Part shown: piece by piece, positions 36,149-45,758 of the stretch
Numbering within the stretch: the first letter of the stretch is position 1
Layout of the letters: each line of letters opens with the position of its first letter
Assembly: GCF_002272835.1 (NCBI RefSeq)
Contig: NZ_MLAO01000004.1
Coordinates: 62,001 to 126,000 of the forward strand
Source of the DNA: Helicobacter sp. 11S03491-1
GTDB lineage: Bacteria; Campylobacterota; Campylobacteria; Campylobacterales; Helicobacteraceae
Direction of reading: 5' to 3'
DNA: 64,000 nucleotides
The notes under the pieces: generated by a model
The model's input: only the letters and a program-made list of their open reading frames with translations
What the model was told of the DNA's origin: nothing
Database searches by the model: none
Translations under genes and position numbers: made by a program

Positions 36149-37330
36149 TTATAGATGTTTTTTGGCAAATAAAAAAACTAAAGCAACCATATAAACAACC
36201 CCTCCAAAGATACAAAACATGCTATTGAGCCCAAAATATTCTACCACCGGCTGAGTGATAAAAGGAGAAATAAATTGCCCCATAAAAAGAGAGGCAGCCA
36301 AGAATCCATAAGCTTTGGCACGTTGATTATCCTTGGCTAATTTAAAAAGCCAAGAGCTATTATTGACCATCATAATTCCAAGCCCCGCCCCCATCAGCAC
36401 AAAAGAAATCAAAACCGTTGTATAATTATGAAAAACTCCTACAATAGTAAATGATGTCCCTATCAAAAATAATGCTAAAAAATAGATTCTAAAAATATCC
36501 AAATAAGAACGCAAGCGGCTATAAAATAAAGAAAAAATCGCCATAGAAACAGAAGCTACTGCCATTGAAATCCCTACATAAGAGCTTTTTAATCCTAATG
36601 TATGAGAAATAAAAAATGGCAACTGAGTAGGCGCAATATAAAACATAGCCATACAAAAAATGCCCAGCAAATAAACAGGGATAAATTTCATAAAACAAAA
36701 TTTTGTATTAGATGACGTATTATTACTATCAATATTGCGATGATTGGCAGGCTCAAATAACATAAAAAATGCAAAAATCAGAATTACAATTCCAAGTAAA
36801 TAGGCTAAAAAAGGATATCTCCAATCTAAATTAGACAAATAGCCTCCCAAAATTAAAAATATCGCGCCCCCAAAAGCCATGAAAAACCCTTGCAAACTCA
36901 AAGCTTTTTCTCTTTTGATACCTGTATAATAATCACTCAAAAGTACACTAACACCTGTCATTAAAAATGCTGTAGCCACACCAAAAATAGCTCTTGAAAC
37001 AAGCAATAAGTAAAGGTTATCCAAAAAGAACCCGCTTGTCCCTGAGATACTCCAAATTATCATCGAAGGATAAATAAGTTTCAATCTCCCAAACCTATCA
37101 AGCATAAACCCGCTAACAGGAGAAAAAATCATGATAAAAAGTGCCGGAAGTGTTAAAATAAGTTTAGATAAAAAAGCAATATTTTCAACATCTGAAAAAT
37201 GTTCTTGGAGTGCGGGCAAAGAGGGGGCAATAATCGTGCTTCCCAAAACGGTGGTAGCAGCAATAGCGAAAAGAGCTGTTTTGAAAATAAAGCTATCTGT
37301 ATTTTTGAGTTGTAATTCTTGTGTATTCAT
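36149..37330 (-). CDS. MFS transporter (drug/metabolite efflux type)
   Basis: 12-TM major facilitator of 393 aa. Conserved loop 2-3 motif [12 protein letters not shown] and the repeat-like motif near the middle, with the central charged loop around [19 protein letters not shown]. The SLPALQEHF segment and [14 protein letters not shown] near TM1 resemble the Bcr/CflA-like drug:proton antiporters, so efflux is likelier than uptake. The substrate is unknown. It lies 47 bp upstream of thiG on the same strand. Confidence 0.85.
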   Translation of the reverse strand: MNTQELQLKNTDSFIFKTALFAIAATTVLGSTIIAPSLPALQEHFSDVENIAFLSKLILTLPALFIMIFSPVSGFMLDRFGRLKLIYPSMIIWSISGTSGFFLDNLYLLLVSRAIFGVATAFLMTGVSVLLSDYYTGIKREKALSLQGFFMAFGGAIFLILGGYLSNLDWRYPFLAYLLGIVILIFAFFMLFEPANHRNIDSNNTSSNTKFCFMKFIPVYLLGIFCMAMFYIAPTQLPFFISHTLGLKSSYVGISMAVASVSMAIFSLFYSRLRSYLDIFRIYFLALFLIGTSFTIVGVFHNYTTVLISFVLMGAGLGIMMVNNSSWLFKLAKDNQRAKAYGFLAASLFMGQFISPFITQPVVEYFGLNSMFCIFGGVVYMVALVFLFAKKHL

Positions 37331-37387
37331 CCCTTAATCCTCTGTATGATAAAATAATGTTGCATATACAACTATTTGATAAAAGCA

Positions 37388-37411
37388 TAAAAAAACCCGC
37401 AAAAAGCGGGT
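37388..37411 (-). terminator. Rho-independent terminator of sodB
   Basis: Read on the minus strand: ACCCGC-loop-GCGGGT 6-bp GC-rich stem followed by TTTTTT. It lies about 20 bp after the sodB stop. One of the clearest terminators in the window. Confidence 0.9.
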
Positions 37412-37427
37412 ATTAAAGAAGAAATTT

Positions 37428-38066
37428 TTAAGATTTTTTGTGAATATCATTCATGTAAAATCTTACTGAATTTATCCCTTCTTTCTTCGCCCATTCATAA
37501 GCCTGTGAAACAAAGTTCCAATTAATATGATTGTAAAATTTTTCCAAATAAACAGCCCGGGCATTTTTGTGATCAATATAATAAGCATGTTCCCATACAT
37601 CTACTACCAATACAGGAATCTTTCCTTCTGTTGGAGGAGTAGCTGCATTACTTGTTTGGATAATCTCAAGCTTTTGTGAAGTACTATCATAAACAAGCCA
37701 ACACCAACCTGAGCCAAATAAACTTGTGGCAGATTTCAAATAAATATCCTTAAAGGCTTCTAAAGAACCAAAATCTTTATGAATCTGCTCTTGAAGCTCC
37801 AAACCCGCTTCTGAAGCAACAGGGGCAATACAATCCCAATAAAAATCGTGATTATAGACCTGGGCAGCATTATTAAACAAACCTCCTTTTGCTTTTGTTA
37901 TTATATCAAATAACTCACTACCGGCAAATTCAGTATTTTCAATCAAACCGTTAAGATTTGTTACATAAGCCTGATGGTGTTTTCCATAGTGAAAATCAAA
38001 TGTAACCGGGCTCAAAAAATCACCCATAGTATCTTTTCCATAAGGTAGTTTTCTTAATTCAAACAT
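37428..38066 (-). CDS. sodB: Superoxide dismutase, iron type
   Basis: Detoxifies superoxide. All four metal ligands are visible: His26 (FHYGKHHQ), His73 (YNHDFYW), Asp156 and His160 (VDVWEHAYYIDH). Residues around AATPPTEGKIPVLVVDVWEH and the Gln/Ala pattern fit Fe- rather than Mn-SOD. No signal peptide. 212 aa with a short Lys/Ser-rich tail (NSVRFYMNDIHKKS) beyond the usual end, as in H. pylori SodB. Single-gene unit with a strong terminator; a TATAAT -10 lies near 38112 on this strand. Confidence 0.97.
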   Translation of the reverse strand: MFELRKLPYGKDTMGDFLSPVTFDFHYGKHHQAYVTNLNGLIENTEFAGSELFDIITKAKGGLFNNAAQVYNHDFYWDCIAPVASEAGLELQEQIHKDFGSLEAFKDIYLKSATSLFGSGWCWLVYDSTSQKLEIIQTSNAATPPTEGKIPVLVVDVWEHAYYIDHKNARAVYLEKFYNHINWNFVSQAYEWAKKEGINSVRFYMNDIHKKS

Positions 38067-38156
38067 AATTGTCTCCTTAATAAATTAATCATTTAGTTGT
38101 GAATGCCTTTAATTATAGTCATTTTCATTCGATTTTTGATAAATGAGAAATAAAAT

Positions 38157-38405
38157 CTATTGTTTATTTTTTAAGGTTTGAAGCCACTCTAAGTTCAACT
38201 CTATTTCTTTCCCACACTTGCTTAAAAGACTATCTCTAATAGAATTTAAAGAATGAATATCTAAAGATTTCATTAAAGCAGAATTCAAATTAGTTTGTTC
38301 TGTGGAATCTTCCAAACGATTAAGCAAAGATTGAATTTCTTCAATCAATCCATCTTTGGTTATTATCTCTCCATAAGCATTGATTGTGGATTCTTCATCG
38401 TGCAT
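38157..38405 (-). CDS. Small conserved-type protein of unknown function
   Basis: 82 aa starting MHDEESTINAYGEI, with GGAG 7 nt upstream; overlaps the exonuclease gene by 11 bp and is clearly coupled to it. All-helical prediction (two long amphipathic helices, IEEIQSLLNRLED and LNLEWLQTLKNKQ), no membrane segment. Possibly a partner of the exonuclease. No family recognised. Confidence 0.7.
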   Translation of the reverse strand: MHDEESTINAYGEIITKDGLIEEIQSLLNRLEDSTEQTNLNSALMKSLDIHSLNSIRDSLLSKCGKEIELNLEWLQTLKNKQ

Positions 38406-39237
38406 TTTCAAGCTCCTTTTTGATAGCATGAGTAAAGACCTCGCTATAACCTTGATTTTGTGGGATTTTATTGCAAAATTCATCTAAAATATTTAAATAA
38501 TCTTCCAAATTTATCTCTCCCTTTAAAAGCTCATATTTTAAATATAGCCAATAAGTATTTAAAACATCACTTTGGCAATATTCATCAATTTTGGTAAGAC
38601 TGTCTAATTTGTTTATTTTCTCATCATAATAAATTCTATATACTTCATCACCGCTCATATCGTATTTACCGGGCATACCTAACATCAAAGAAATATCATT
38701 AAGCTTCAAACTGCGCGCCATCCCAAAATGTCCCAAACTATCAAGCAAATCAGTATGGAATCGCTCGCTAAATCTTTGGCGATAATTTTCCCATTTGCTT
38801 TTATTAAATGCCGGGTTATCTTGCTCATAATAAGCATTCGCGCATAAATTATACCGCATAGCCCTTAGCATGATTACAGGCAAATCAAATCCCCTACCAT
38901 TAAAACTTACGAGTTTTGGTTGGGATTTGTTGAAAAATTTTAAAAAATCTGCAATGAGATTTTTTTCTATCAAATCAACATCAAAACTTCCTTCATCAAA
39001 ATTTATTTTGCCAAAATTTCCCACTTTGATAAAATGCCCATATTCATCAACAATAACACTAGCTATAGAAATAATTCTATGCAGATAAATAGGTAAAAAA
39101 TTACTGCCACTTTTTTGTTTTTGATCTTCCATCGCCATCTCGCATATTTCAATAGGTCCGATAGTTTGAGTATCTGGAATTCCTTTTTTGATAAGTTCGA
39201 TATCAGGAACAGTTTCAATATCAAATACACAAATCAT
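38395..39237 (-). CDS. Predicted 3'-5' exonuclease (PolB-type DEDDy)
   Basis: RNase H-fold exonuclease of the PolB-like 3'-5' exonuclease 2 group. Exo I FDIETVPD (Asp6, Glu8), Exo II FNGRGFDLPVIM (about 113-124), and a late acidic KIDEYCQSDVLNTYWLYL (Exo III DxxxTY form). 280 aa. No polymerase domain is attached. The role in repair or RNA processing is unknown. Start at MICVFDIE. The small downstream ORF overlaps its end. Confidence 0.88.
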   Translation of the reverse strand: MICVFDIETVPDIELIKKGIPDTQTIGPIEICEMAMEDQKQKSGSNFLPIYLHRIISIASVIVDEYGHFIKVGNFGKINFDEGSFDVDLIEKNLIADFLKFFNKSQPKLVSFNGRGFDLPVIMLRAMRYNLCANAYYEQDNPAFNKSKWENYRQRFSERFHTDLLDSLGHFGMARSLKLNDISLMLGMPGKYDMSGDEVYRIYYDEKINKLDSLTKIDEYCQSDVLNTYWLYLKYELLKGEINLEDYLNILDEFCNKIPQNQGYSEVFTHAIKKELENAR

Positions 39238-39264
39238 TTGTTTTCCTTAATTGATAACATTATT

Positions 39265-39885
39265 TTATTTTTGTTTATCTTCATAGATAAAAACAGGGAG
39301 TCCTATTTTATAATAAATTGCCAAAAGTCTCAAAATAATCCCACAAACTAAAGTTATGATGCTTGCAATAAGAATTTCAATATTAAAATATTCAATCAAA
39401 ACATAATACAAACTTGCTGTAATCATCGCTACACCCGCATAAAGTTCTTTTTGAAATATCAAAGGGATTTGATTGCAAAAAATATCTCTTAAGATACCAC
39501 CAAACACCCCTGTAATGACTGCACTTGTAATAATAAGCACAAAACCATAGTCCATTTTTCTTGCTACTTCTGCCCCAATAATACTAAAAAGCACCAATCC
39601 CAAAGAATCCAACAATAAAAACAAAGACTCAAGCTTGCTTATTACCGAAGAAATCCGTGTTGTTAAAATAGCAGCTACACAAATGATGAGAATATAATAA
39701 GGATTGGCTACCCAAGTAAGAGGATAATGCCCAAAAAGCACATCTCTTATAGAACCCCCTCCAATAGCAGTTACAAGAGCAATAAACATCACGCCAAAAA
39801 GATCCATTCTATGTCTCCCTGCTGCTAGTGCCCCACTCATCCCCTCTGCAGTGATCCCGATTACATAAAGTATTGTCAATAACAT
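39265..39885 (-). CDS. TRIC-type (UPF0126/YadS) membrane protein
   Basis: About seven membrane helices in 206 aa with two copies of the TRIC-channel repeat. The first is around GALAAGRHRMDLFGVMFIAL...GGGSIRDVLFG and the second around IIGAEVARKMDYGFVLIIT...FGGILRDIF. Bacterial homologues form trimeric monovalent-cation channels; some are proposed to move glycine or potassium. Physiological role here unknown. Separate from its neighbours. Confidence 0.88.
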   Translation of the reverse strand: MLLTILYVIGITAEGMSGALAAGRHRMDLFGVMFIALVTAIGGGSIRDVLFGHYPLTWVANPYYILIICVAAILTTRISSVISKLESLFLLLDSLGLVLFSIIGAEVARKMDYGFVLIITSAVITGVFGGILRDIFCNQIPLIFQKELYAGVAMITASLYYVLIEYFNIEILIASIITLVCGIILRLLAIYYKIGLPVFIYEDKQK

Positions 39886-39988
39886 TCTATCCTTGTCTCC
39901 TCAAAAATTCACCTTAATATATCGAAAATTTTAGTAAAATCCCATTGCAAATATTAGCAACAATCAAATAAAATCTTTAGGAGATTTC

Positions 39989-41368
39989 ATGAGTGAAATA
40001 ATAACAAGATTTGCCCCCTCCCCCACCGGTTATTTACATATTGGTGGTTTGCGAACAGCTTTATTTAATTATCTTTTTGCCAGATCAAACAAAGGTAAAT
40101 TTTTTTTAAGAATTGAAGACACAGATTTGGCCAGAAACTCTAAAGAGGCTGCTGATGAAATTATTGATGCCTTCAAATGGGTAGGAATGGATTTTGATGG
40201 TGAAATTCTTTATCAATCTAAGCGTTTTGATCTTTATCAAACCTATATTAACAAACTTATTGCCCAAGACAAAGCCTATTATTGCTACATGAGTAAAGAA
40301 GAGCTGGATACTTTAAGAGAAAATCAAAGAATCAATGGACAAACACCAAGATACGACAATCGTTATCGAGATTTCAAAGGCACTCCTCCAACAGGCATAT
40401 CCCCTGTAGTCAGGATCAAAGCCCCACTTAGCGGAGCAATAGAGTTTCATGATGGGGTAAAAGGCAATATCAAAGTAGAAGCCAAAGAAATTGATGATTT
40501 TATCATTGCCCGCAGTGATGGTGTCCCCACTTATAATTTTGTAGTCAGTATCGATGATGCCCTTAGTGGGATTACTGATGTTATTAGAGGTGATGATCAC
40601 TTGTCCAATACGCCCAAACAAATTGTTATTTACAATGCCCTTGATTTTAAAATCCCCAGATTTTATCATGTACCTATGATACTTAATCCACAAGGACACA
40701 AGCTTAGCAAGCGTGATGGGGCTATGGGAGTTATGGAATACAAAAAAGAGGGTTATCTTCCTGAAGCGATTTTAAATTTTTTAGCTCGATTAGGTTGGAG
40801 TTATGGGGATAAAGAAATTTTTAGCCTTCAAGAAATGCTTGCTTATTTTAATCCCAACGATCTAAATTCCTCACCCAGTAGCTATAATCAAGAAAAATTT
40901 TTGTGGCTTAATGCCCACTACATCAAACAAACTCCCAATGAGATACTCCAAAAACTGCTTGAAGACTTTCAGTGTCCTACACCGGAATCTTCCAAAAGAG
41001 ATGTTCTTTATGAGGCTATTAAAGAAAGAAGTCATACATTAAAAGAATTTTCTCAGATGATACAAGATATCCTTATATCTCCACTCTTTTATGATGAGAA
41101 ATCACAAGAAAAAATCGATAAACAAGCCTATGATATGCTTAATCTTTTCAAAACTACGCTCAAAACTCTATCTTTGAATACCGAAGAAGAATTTCATAAT
41201 TATGTGCATTCTTTTATACAAGATCACTCATTAAAAACAGGCAAATTTATGCAACCCTTACGGATTGCTCTTCTTGGGAAGCCCGGAGGAATAGGGTTAG
41301 TAGAAACAATGTATATCATTGGACAAGAAGAGAGCATCAAACGGATCGAAAAGTTCTGCCTTACTTAA
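39989..41368 (+). CDS. gltX: Glutamyl-tRNA synthetase (GltX1 type)
   Basis: Charges tRNA-Glu. Class I HIGH-like motif PSPTGYLHIGG (10-20), GDDHLSNTPKQIVIYNALDF, and the KMSKS-like KLSKRDGA. 459 aa; the C-terminal anticodon domain ends FCLT. Helicobacter has two GluRS genes: GltX1 for tRNA-Glu and GltX2 that misacylates tRNA-Gln. This one follows the GltX1 pattern (TRFAPSPTGYLHIGGLRTA, RYDNRYRDFKGTPP). AGGAGA ribosome site. Runs toward YceI with a 65-bp gap. Confidence 0.95.
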   Translation: MSEIITRFAPSPTGYLHIGGLRTALFNYLFARSNKGKFFLRIEDTDLARNSKEAADEIIDAFKWVGMDFDGEILYQSKRFDLYQTYINKLIAQDKAYYCYMSKEELDTLRENQRINGQTPRYDNRYRDFKGTPPTGISPVVRIKAPLSGAIEFHDGVKGNIKVEAKEIDDFIIARSDGVPTYNFVVSIDDALSGITDVIRGDDHLSNTPKQIVIYNALDFKIPRFYHVPMILNPQGHKLSKRDGAMGVMEYKKEGYLPEAILNFLARLGWSYGDKEIFSLQEMLAYFNPNDLNSSPSSYNQEKFLWLNAHYIKQTPNEILQKLLEDFQCPTPESSKRDVLYEAIKERSHTLKEFSQMIQDILISPLFYDEKSQEKIDKQAYDMLNLFKTTLKTLSLNTEEEFHNYVHSFIQDHSLKTGKFMQPLRIALLGKPGGIGLVETMYIIGQEESIKRIEKFCLT

Positions 41369-41433
41369 TCATTCCTTGACTTTTCTCCAGTAGAATAATT
41401 GAACAAATTTAAACTGTACAATAAGGAAACACA

Positions 41434-41988
41434 ATGAAAAAATTCTTATCAATAGCTGCTATTATTGGTTTATCACTCACTCCAATGATGGCGAAAAATT
41501 TCAATATTGATATGGCGCATTCTTCGGTAGGATTTGAGGTTGAACACATGCTTATTAGCAAGGTAAATGGCGAATTTAATACCTTTAGTGGTGTTTTAGA
41601 CATTGATCCTGCTACTAAAAAAATTAATAAACTTGAGGGAAAAATTAATGTTGCTTCAATTGACACTAAAAGTAAAAAAAGAGATGCTCACCTCAATGCA
41701 GATGATTTTTTTGATTCTCAAAAATTTCAAAATGCAACCTTTAAAATGACAAAACAAGAAGGTGATAAAATTTATGGAGATCTCACTTTGAAAGGCATTA
41801 CTAAACCTGTAATATGGGAAGTAGAAGTCAATGGTCCTGTTAATAATCCAATGACAAAAAAACAATTAATGGCTCTGGATATTGAAGGTAAAATCAATAG
41901 AAATGATTTTAAAATTGGCGTAGGGACTCCAAATGCAATTGTAAGCGATGAGGTAAAAGTAAAAATTCAAATTGAAGCTTCAGAATAA
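41434..41988 (+). CDS. YceI-family periplasmic lipid-binding protein
   Basis: Lipocalin-like protein that binds polyisoprenoid or amphiphilic ligands in the periplasm; the H. pylori relative has been crystallised with a lipid amide. Signal peptide 1-20 (MKKFLSIAAIIGLSLTPMMA), then the YceI start FNIDMAHSSVGFEVEHMLIS and the conserved GVLDIDP, KRDAHLNADDFFD and GDLTLKGITKPVI. 184 aa. A clear terminator follows. Confidence 0.95.
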   Translation: MKKFLSIAAIIGLSLTPMMAKNFNIDMAHSSVGFEVEHMLISKVNGEFNTFSGVLDIDPATKKINKLEGKINVASIDTKSKKRDAHLNADDFFDSQKFQNATFKMTKQEGDKIYGDLTLKGITKPVIWEVEVNGPVNNPMTKKQLMALDIEGKINRNDFKIGVGTPNAIVSDEVKVKIQIEASE

Positions 41989-41997
41989 TCCAACATT

Positions 41998-42027
41998 AAC
42001 TCTCCAAAATTTTAGGAGAGTTTTCTC
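41998..42027 (+). terminator. Rho-independent terminator after the YceI gene
   Basis: AACTCTCC / GGAGAGTT 8-bp stem, 9-base loop, followed by TTCTC, 10 bp after the stop. Confidence 0.85.
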
Positions 42028-42082
42028 AGCAATAATAAAATTATATTCTTATACAATGGCTCGAAAAATATAAAGGAAAAAA

Positions 42083-43165
42083 ATGTTTCGAGGACTTTGT
42101 CTTCTGCTTGCTTTAATTGGATTTGGCTATACATATGAATGGAAATATGATTTAGGTTTTAATTTTTATCTTGATAATCTTGAGGATTCTGTGCCTTATT
42201 GGGATACGCGAACAATTTATGGTGTGAGGTTAGCTCCTGAAGTTGGAATTGCTTTTGATGAACATCAGTCTTTGATGTTTGGGGGCTATGTTATCCAAAA
42301 CATGGGCGAACAACATTTTCCCACAAAAGCCAATGTATCCATATACTATAGCGCTATAGGAGAAAATTTACGGGGATATTTTGGTATTTTTCCACGCAAG
42401 CATTCTATCGCTCATTATCCCTTAAGTTTTTTTCGCAATGATTTTTATTTTTTTAATCCTAATATCAATGGCGTCATGTTCGAGTATAAGCCTGAAAAAT
42501 CAAATGACGGCATCAATGGATATGCTGAATTTATATTTGATTGGTATGGAGGAAATCTATCTAAACGCCTGGATGAATTCATGGTATTAGCCTCAAGTCA
42601 ATTCAATTTTTTCCAAGATTATCTCTTTGTAGGGGGAAATTTCTTGATGTATCATTTTAAAAATGATGAATATCTGGCAAAAGATGGCTCTAATGGAGAT
42701 ACTTATTTGCTTGATAGAATCTATTACAATCTCTATATGGGCACTTCTTTTAAAGCCCTTATGCCTTATATGCAAAAAGCTTCCATTCAATTTGGCACAC
42801 TCTCGACTTTGGAGAGAAAACGCCATCTAAGCACAGGCATAGATCCTTTTTATAATGGACTTGGCTGGCAACTGGACTTAGAAGCTCAATACAAAGGATT
42901 TGGATTTAAAGATAGCTATTATTTTGGAAAACCACAAATGGAGTATTACACACAATATGGAGAAGATTTTTATAGTGGGCTACCTTTTTATAGAGGTACA
43001 AATTATAATCGAGCGGACTTTTATTATGAATACAAAAATGATATTTTAAAAGCACGTTTTAGTATTATTTTACACTTCATCAACCGGACTTTTGCCAATC
43101 AAGAAATGCTAACTATCTCACTGGACACACACAAACTATTTAAAAAACTAAAGCAAAAATTCTAA
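42083..43165 (+). CDS. Predicted outer-membrane beta-barrel protein, function unknown
   Basis: 360 aa, signal peptide 1-17 (MFRGLCLLLALIGFGYT), then many alternating aromatic strands: YEWKYDLGFNFYLDNL, FGGYVIQNMGEQ, GYAEFIFDWYGG, YLFVGGNFLMYHF, QLDLEAQYKGFGFKDSYYFG, FYYEYKNDI, ARFSIILHFINR. The C-terminus ends in Phe (KLKQKF), though without the typical aromatic alternation of a BAM signal. Not a porin that I recognise. Independent unit with a ribosome site AAGGAAAAA. Confidence 0.75.
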   Translation: MFRGLCLLLALIGFGYTYEWKYDLGFNFYLDNLEDSVPYWDTRTIYGVRLAPEVGIAFDEHQSLMFGGYVIQNMGEQHFPTKANVSIYYSAIGENLRGYFGIFPRKHSIAHYPLSFFRNDFYFFNPNINGVMFEYKPEKSNDGINGYAEFIFDWYGGNLSKRLDEFMVLASSQFNFFQDYLFVGGNFLMYHFKNDEYLAKDGSNGDTYLLDRIYYNLYMGTSFKALMPYMQKASIQFGTLSTLERKRHLSTGIDPFYNGLGWQLDLEAQYKGFGFKDSYYFGKPQMEYYTQYGEDFYSGLPFYRGTNYNRADFYYEYKNDILKARFSIILHFINRTFANQEMLTISLDTHKLFKKLKQKF

Positions 43166-43173
43166 GCTTAAAT

Positions 43174-44004
43174 CTAGCCTCGAAGTTGTTCTAATCTCTC
43201 TCTTTTGGTGCCAATATCTGTAATTTGGACGCCAAAATTTCCATCAACAATTACAACTTCTCCTTTGGCAATCACTTTATCATCTACAAGAATTTCTAAA
43301 GGATCGTTGGCTAATTGATTGAGTTCTACAACACTTCCAATATCCATTGAAATAACATCTTTTAACAACATTTTTTTTTGTCCAATCCTTACTTTTATAT
43401 TCAATTTTACATCAAGAAGCATGCCAATATTTTTAACCTCATCTTGATTAAGTAGATGGCTTTGAATAACATCAGTGGGAGTATTTACCGGCAAAGCATC
43501 AATCTTGTCAAAAATTTTAGTAAATTGACCGGTAGTTAGAAATATAAAATTTGACTTAATTGTATTGAATGAAAATGAAAATGAATATCCCTTATCATAC
43601 GCAGAAAGATCTATTGGATTGATGATAAATTCTATACTCTGACAAGAAAAATTAAGCTTAGGAAGATTTTTTTGCGATCCTAATGCTGTCGAAATAGCTC
43701 CAAATATATTTGAATTGATTTCTTTAACAGCGTCTAAATCATCGCTATTCATTTCCATTTTCTCTGTCCCTTCTCCTCCGATCATCAAATCAGCCAAAGA
43801 AGTTGCAAGCCCCACAGGGATAACCAAAGCTACATTCGTGCTCAAATCCCCTGAAACATTAATATAAGTAATAGCATAAGGAATAGGCAAGGAAACAGCA
43901 CTAACAATATCCGTTTTGTTATTTACAATATCCGGGGAACTTCCTGTTAAACCTTCTATTGTTGCAATCGCCTCTTGGGTAAAAATCTTTATAAAATCAT
44001 TCAT
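43174..44004 (-). CDS. fliY: Flagellar motor switch protein FliY
   Basis: C-ring component and CheY-P-binding/phosphatase relative. A CheC-like N-terminal half (PIPYAITYINVSGDLSTNVALVIPVG, GAISTALGSQKNL) precedes a C-terminal FliN/SpoA domain (MLLDVKLNIKVRIGQKKMLLKDVISMDIGSVVELNQ, to the end). 276 aa. It overlaps fliM by 8 bp as the last gene of the long run. A run of nine A occurs in codons 209-212, just before the SpoA core; see findings. Confidence 0.95.
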   Translation of the reverse strand: MNDFIKIFTQEAIATIEGLTGSSPDIVNNKTDIVSAVSLPIPYAITYINVSGDLSTNVALVIPVGLATSLADLMIGGEGTEKMEMNSDDLDAVKEINSNIFGAISTALGSQKNLPKLNFSCQSIEFIINPIDLSAYDKGYSFSFSFNTIKSNFIFLTTGQFTKIFDKIDALPVNTPTDVIQSHLLNQDEVKNIGMLLDVKLNIKVRIGQKKMLLKDVISMDIGSVVELNQLANDPLEILVDDKVIAKGEVVIVDGNFGVQITDIGTKRERLEQLRG

Positions 44005-45061
44005 GTTCTTCCTCTTCTATATCATTAGCTTTACTTTTTCTTTGAGCTTCTAACATTTCTAATATTTCTTTGACCTTATCTTTTTCAGTTTTTATCATTT
44101 CTTGAATTTTGATTGTTTTACGATACCTTTGAAGCCCTACACTTGCTAAATATTTTTCCCTGCCATCAATATTAACCACCACAGTATCATCTGCAGCTCG
44201 ATCTAAACGAATAATATCTCCAACCATCAAATCTAAAACTTCTTTTAAAGTAATTTTCACTCCTCCTAAAAAAACCGAAACATTTACCCCTGCCCCTCCT
44301 ACCAAAGCTTGAAGTTCCTTGTTGCGACTTTTCTTTGAGCTAGTCTCTGAGAGCATCAAATCTCTACCTCCAAGTCTGGATAATATTGTCTCAAGTAAAA
44401 TGACAGGATAGCATAAATTCATCATTCCGCTGCTATGTCCTATGATAATTTCCATTACAACCATAATAACAATTTCATTTTGAGCAACGATTTGAACCAC
44501 ATTCGCGCTTGATTCTTTGGCATCTACTGTGGGAAATATTTCTATAATTGGCGACCATGCATCTTTTAAGGTTTGCATGATCTGCCTTAAAATTGTATCT
44601 AATAAATTTAATTCAATATCACTAAATTCTCTTGAACTATCATAAGGATCACCCTTGCCACCCAAAAGTCTATCAATCATAGAAAATGCTATACTTGGAT
44701 TAATCTCTAAAACGCCCATACCATCCATAGGTTTCATAGAAAAAACATTGAAACTTGTAGGGCTGGGCAGACTCATCAAAAATTCACCATAAGTCATCTG
44801 ATCGACACTATGGAGTTGGATTTCAACAATACTCCTCATGATCGCAGAAATCTGACTTGAAAGACTTCTGGCCATTTTATCATGGATACTTCTAAAGGCT
44901 CTCAATTGTTCTTTGCTAACACGATTGGGGCGTTTAAAATCATAAAGAGTAACCTGTTTTTGATGGATAATGTCGCGCTTTTGTAATGCCTCAGCATCAT
45001 TGCCTTCATCAACAACCTCAAGGAGGGCATCAATTTCTTCTTGACTTAATATATCAGCCAT
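43997..45061 (-). CDS. fliM: Flagellar motor switch protein FliM
   Basis: C-ring protein that reverses motor direction on CheY-P binding. N-terminal CheY-binding peptide LSQEEIDALLEVVDEG (residues 4-19), middle CheC-like domain (with SSQISAIMRSIVEIQLHSVDQMTYGEFL), and C-terminal SpoA domain (VFLGGVKITLKEVLDLMVGDIIRLDRAADD). 354 aa with an acidic tail. Overlaps fliA by 8 bp and fliY by 8 bp. Confidence 0.97.
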   Translation of the reverse strand: MADILSQEEIDALLEVVDEGNDAEALQKRDIIHQKQVTLYDFKRPNRVSKEQLRAFRSIHDKMARSLSSQISAIMRSIVEIQLHSVDQMTYGEFLMSLPSPTSFNVFSMKPMDGMGVLEINPSIAFSMIDRLLGGKGDPYDSSREFSDIELNLLDTILRQIMQTLKDAWSPIIEIFPTVDAKESSANVVQIVAQNEIVIMVVMEIIIGHSSGMMNLCYPVILLETILSRLGGRDLMLSETSSKKSRNKELQALVGGAGVNVSVFLGGVKITLKEVLDLMVGDIIRLDRAADDTVVVNIDGREKYLASVGLQRYRKTIKIQEMIKTEKDKVKEILEMLEAQRKSKANDIEEEEHE

Positions 45062-45758
45062 TTCTTTCTCCTAAAGATTTTCTTATTTTTTTGATAACTT
45101 CTTTAGTGATTTGAGAAATTCTTGATTCTGTGATATTTAAAATATCTTTAATCTCACTCAAATTTAATTCTTCGAAAAAATACAACTGTATAATCAATTG
45201 CTCTCTCTCTGAAAGACCTTTTAAAATCCTTTGAATAATCTCCATAAGCTCTTCTTGTTCAAGCTTTTCTAAAATATTTTCTTGCTCAATAATATTATAT
45301 TGTTCATCAATAGGCACAAGAGAATAAATATCAGAAGCAATCTTTGCTTCTCTAATTTTATCGACATCTTCTCCCAAAACTTTTGATAAATATTCATTTG
45401 TAGGTTCTTCTTGAAATTCATTAAAATATTTTGAAACTTCATAATCAATGGATTTTATTAATTTTCTAGATGCCCTTGAGACAATATCAAGCGAACGTAA
45501 ATAATCAAGCATTGCCCCATTTACACGAGTTTTGGCATAACCCCAAAAAGAATCGTTGATTTTATGATCATATCTTCTGGCAAGTTTAATAAGCTCTTCT
45601 GTACCGATAGATATAAGATCATTAAGATCAACAGAACTTGGCACGCGTTCTTTAACGCGATATGCCATCGATCTGACTGCGGGTAAATATTGCATTGCAA
45701 GCTCATCTTGAGAATATCGAATCGTTTGATTGTAGCCATATAAATTTTTGGAATTCAT
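45054..45758 (-). CDS. fliA: Flagellar sigma factor sigma-28
   Basis: Directs transcription of late flagellar genes and is held by FlgM. Region 2 (AMQYLPAVRSMAYRVKERVP, DLISIGTEELIKLARRYD, SFWGYAKTRVNGAMLDYLRSLD), region 3, and region 4 helix-turn-helix (SEREQLIIQLYFFEELNLSEIKDILNITESRISQITKEVIKKIRKSL). 234 aa. Its stop overlaps fliM by 8 bp and its start directly follows the preceding gene's stop. Confidence 0.97.
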   Translation of the reverse strand: MNSKNLYGYNQTIRYSQDELAMQYLPAVRSMAYRVKERVPSSVDLNDLISIGTEELIKLARRYDHKINDSFWGYAKTRVNGAMLDYLRSLDIVSRASRKLIKSIDYEVSKYFNEFQEEPTNEYLSKVLGEDVDKIREAKIASDIYSLVPIDEQYNIIEQENILEKLEQEELMEIIQRILKGLSEREQLIIQLYFFEELNLSEIKDILNITESRISQITKEVIKKIRKSLGERNG

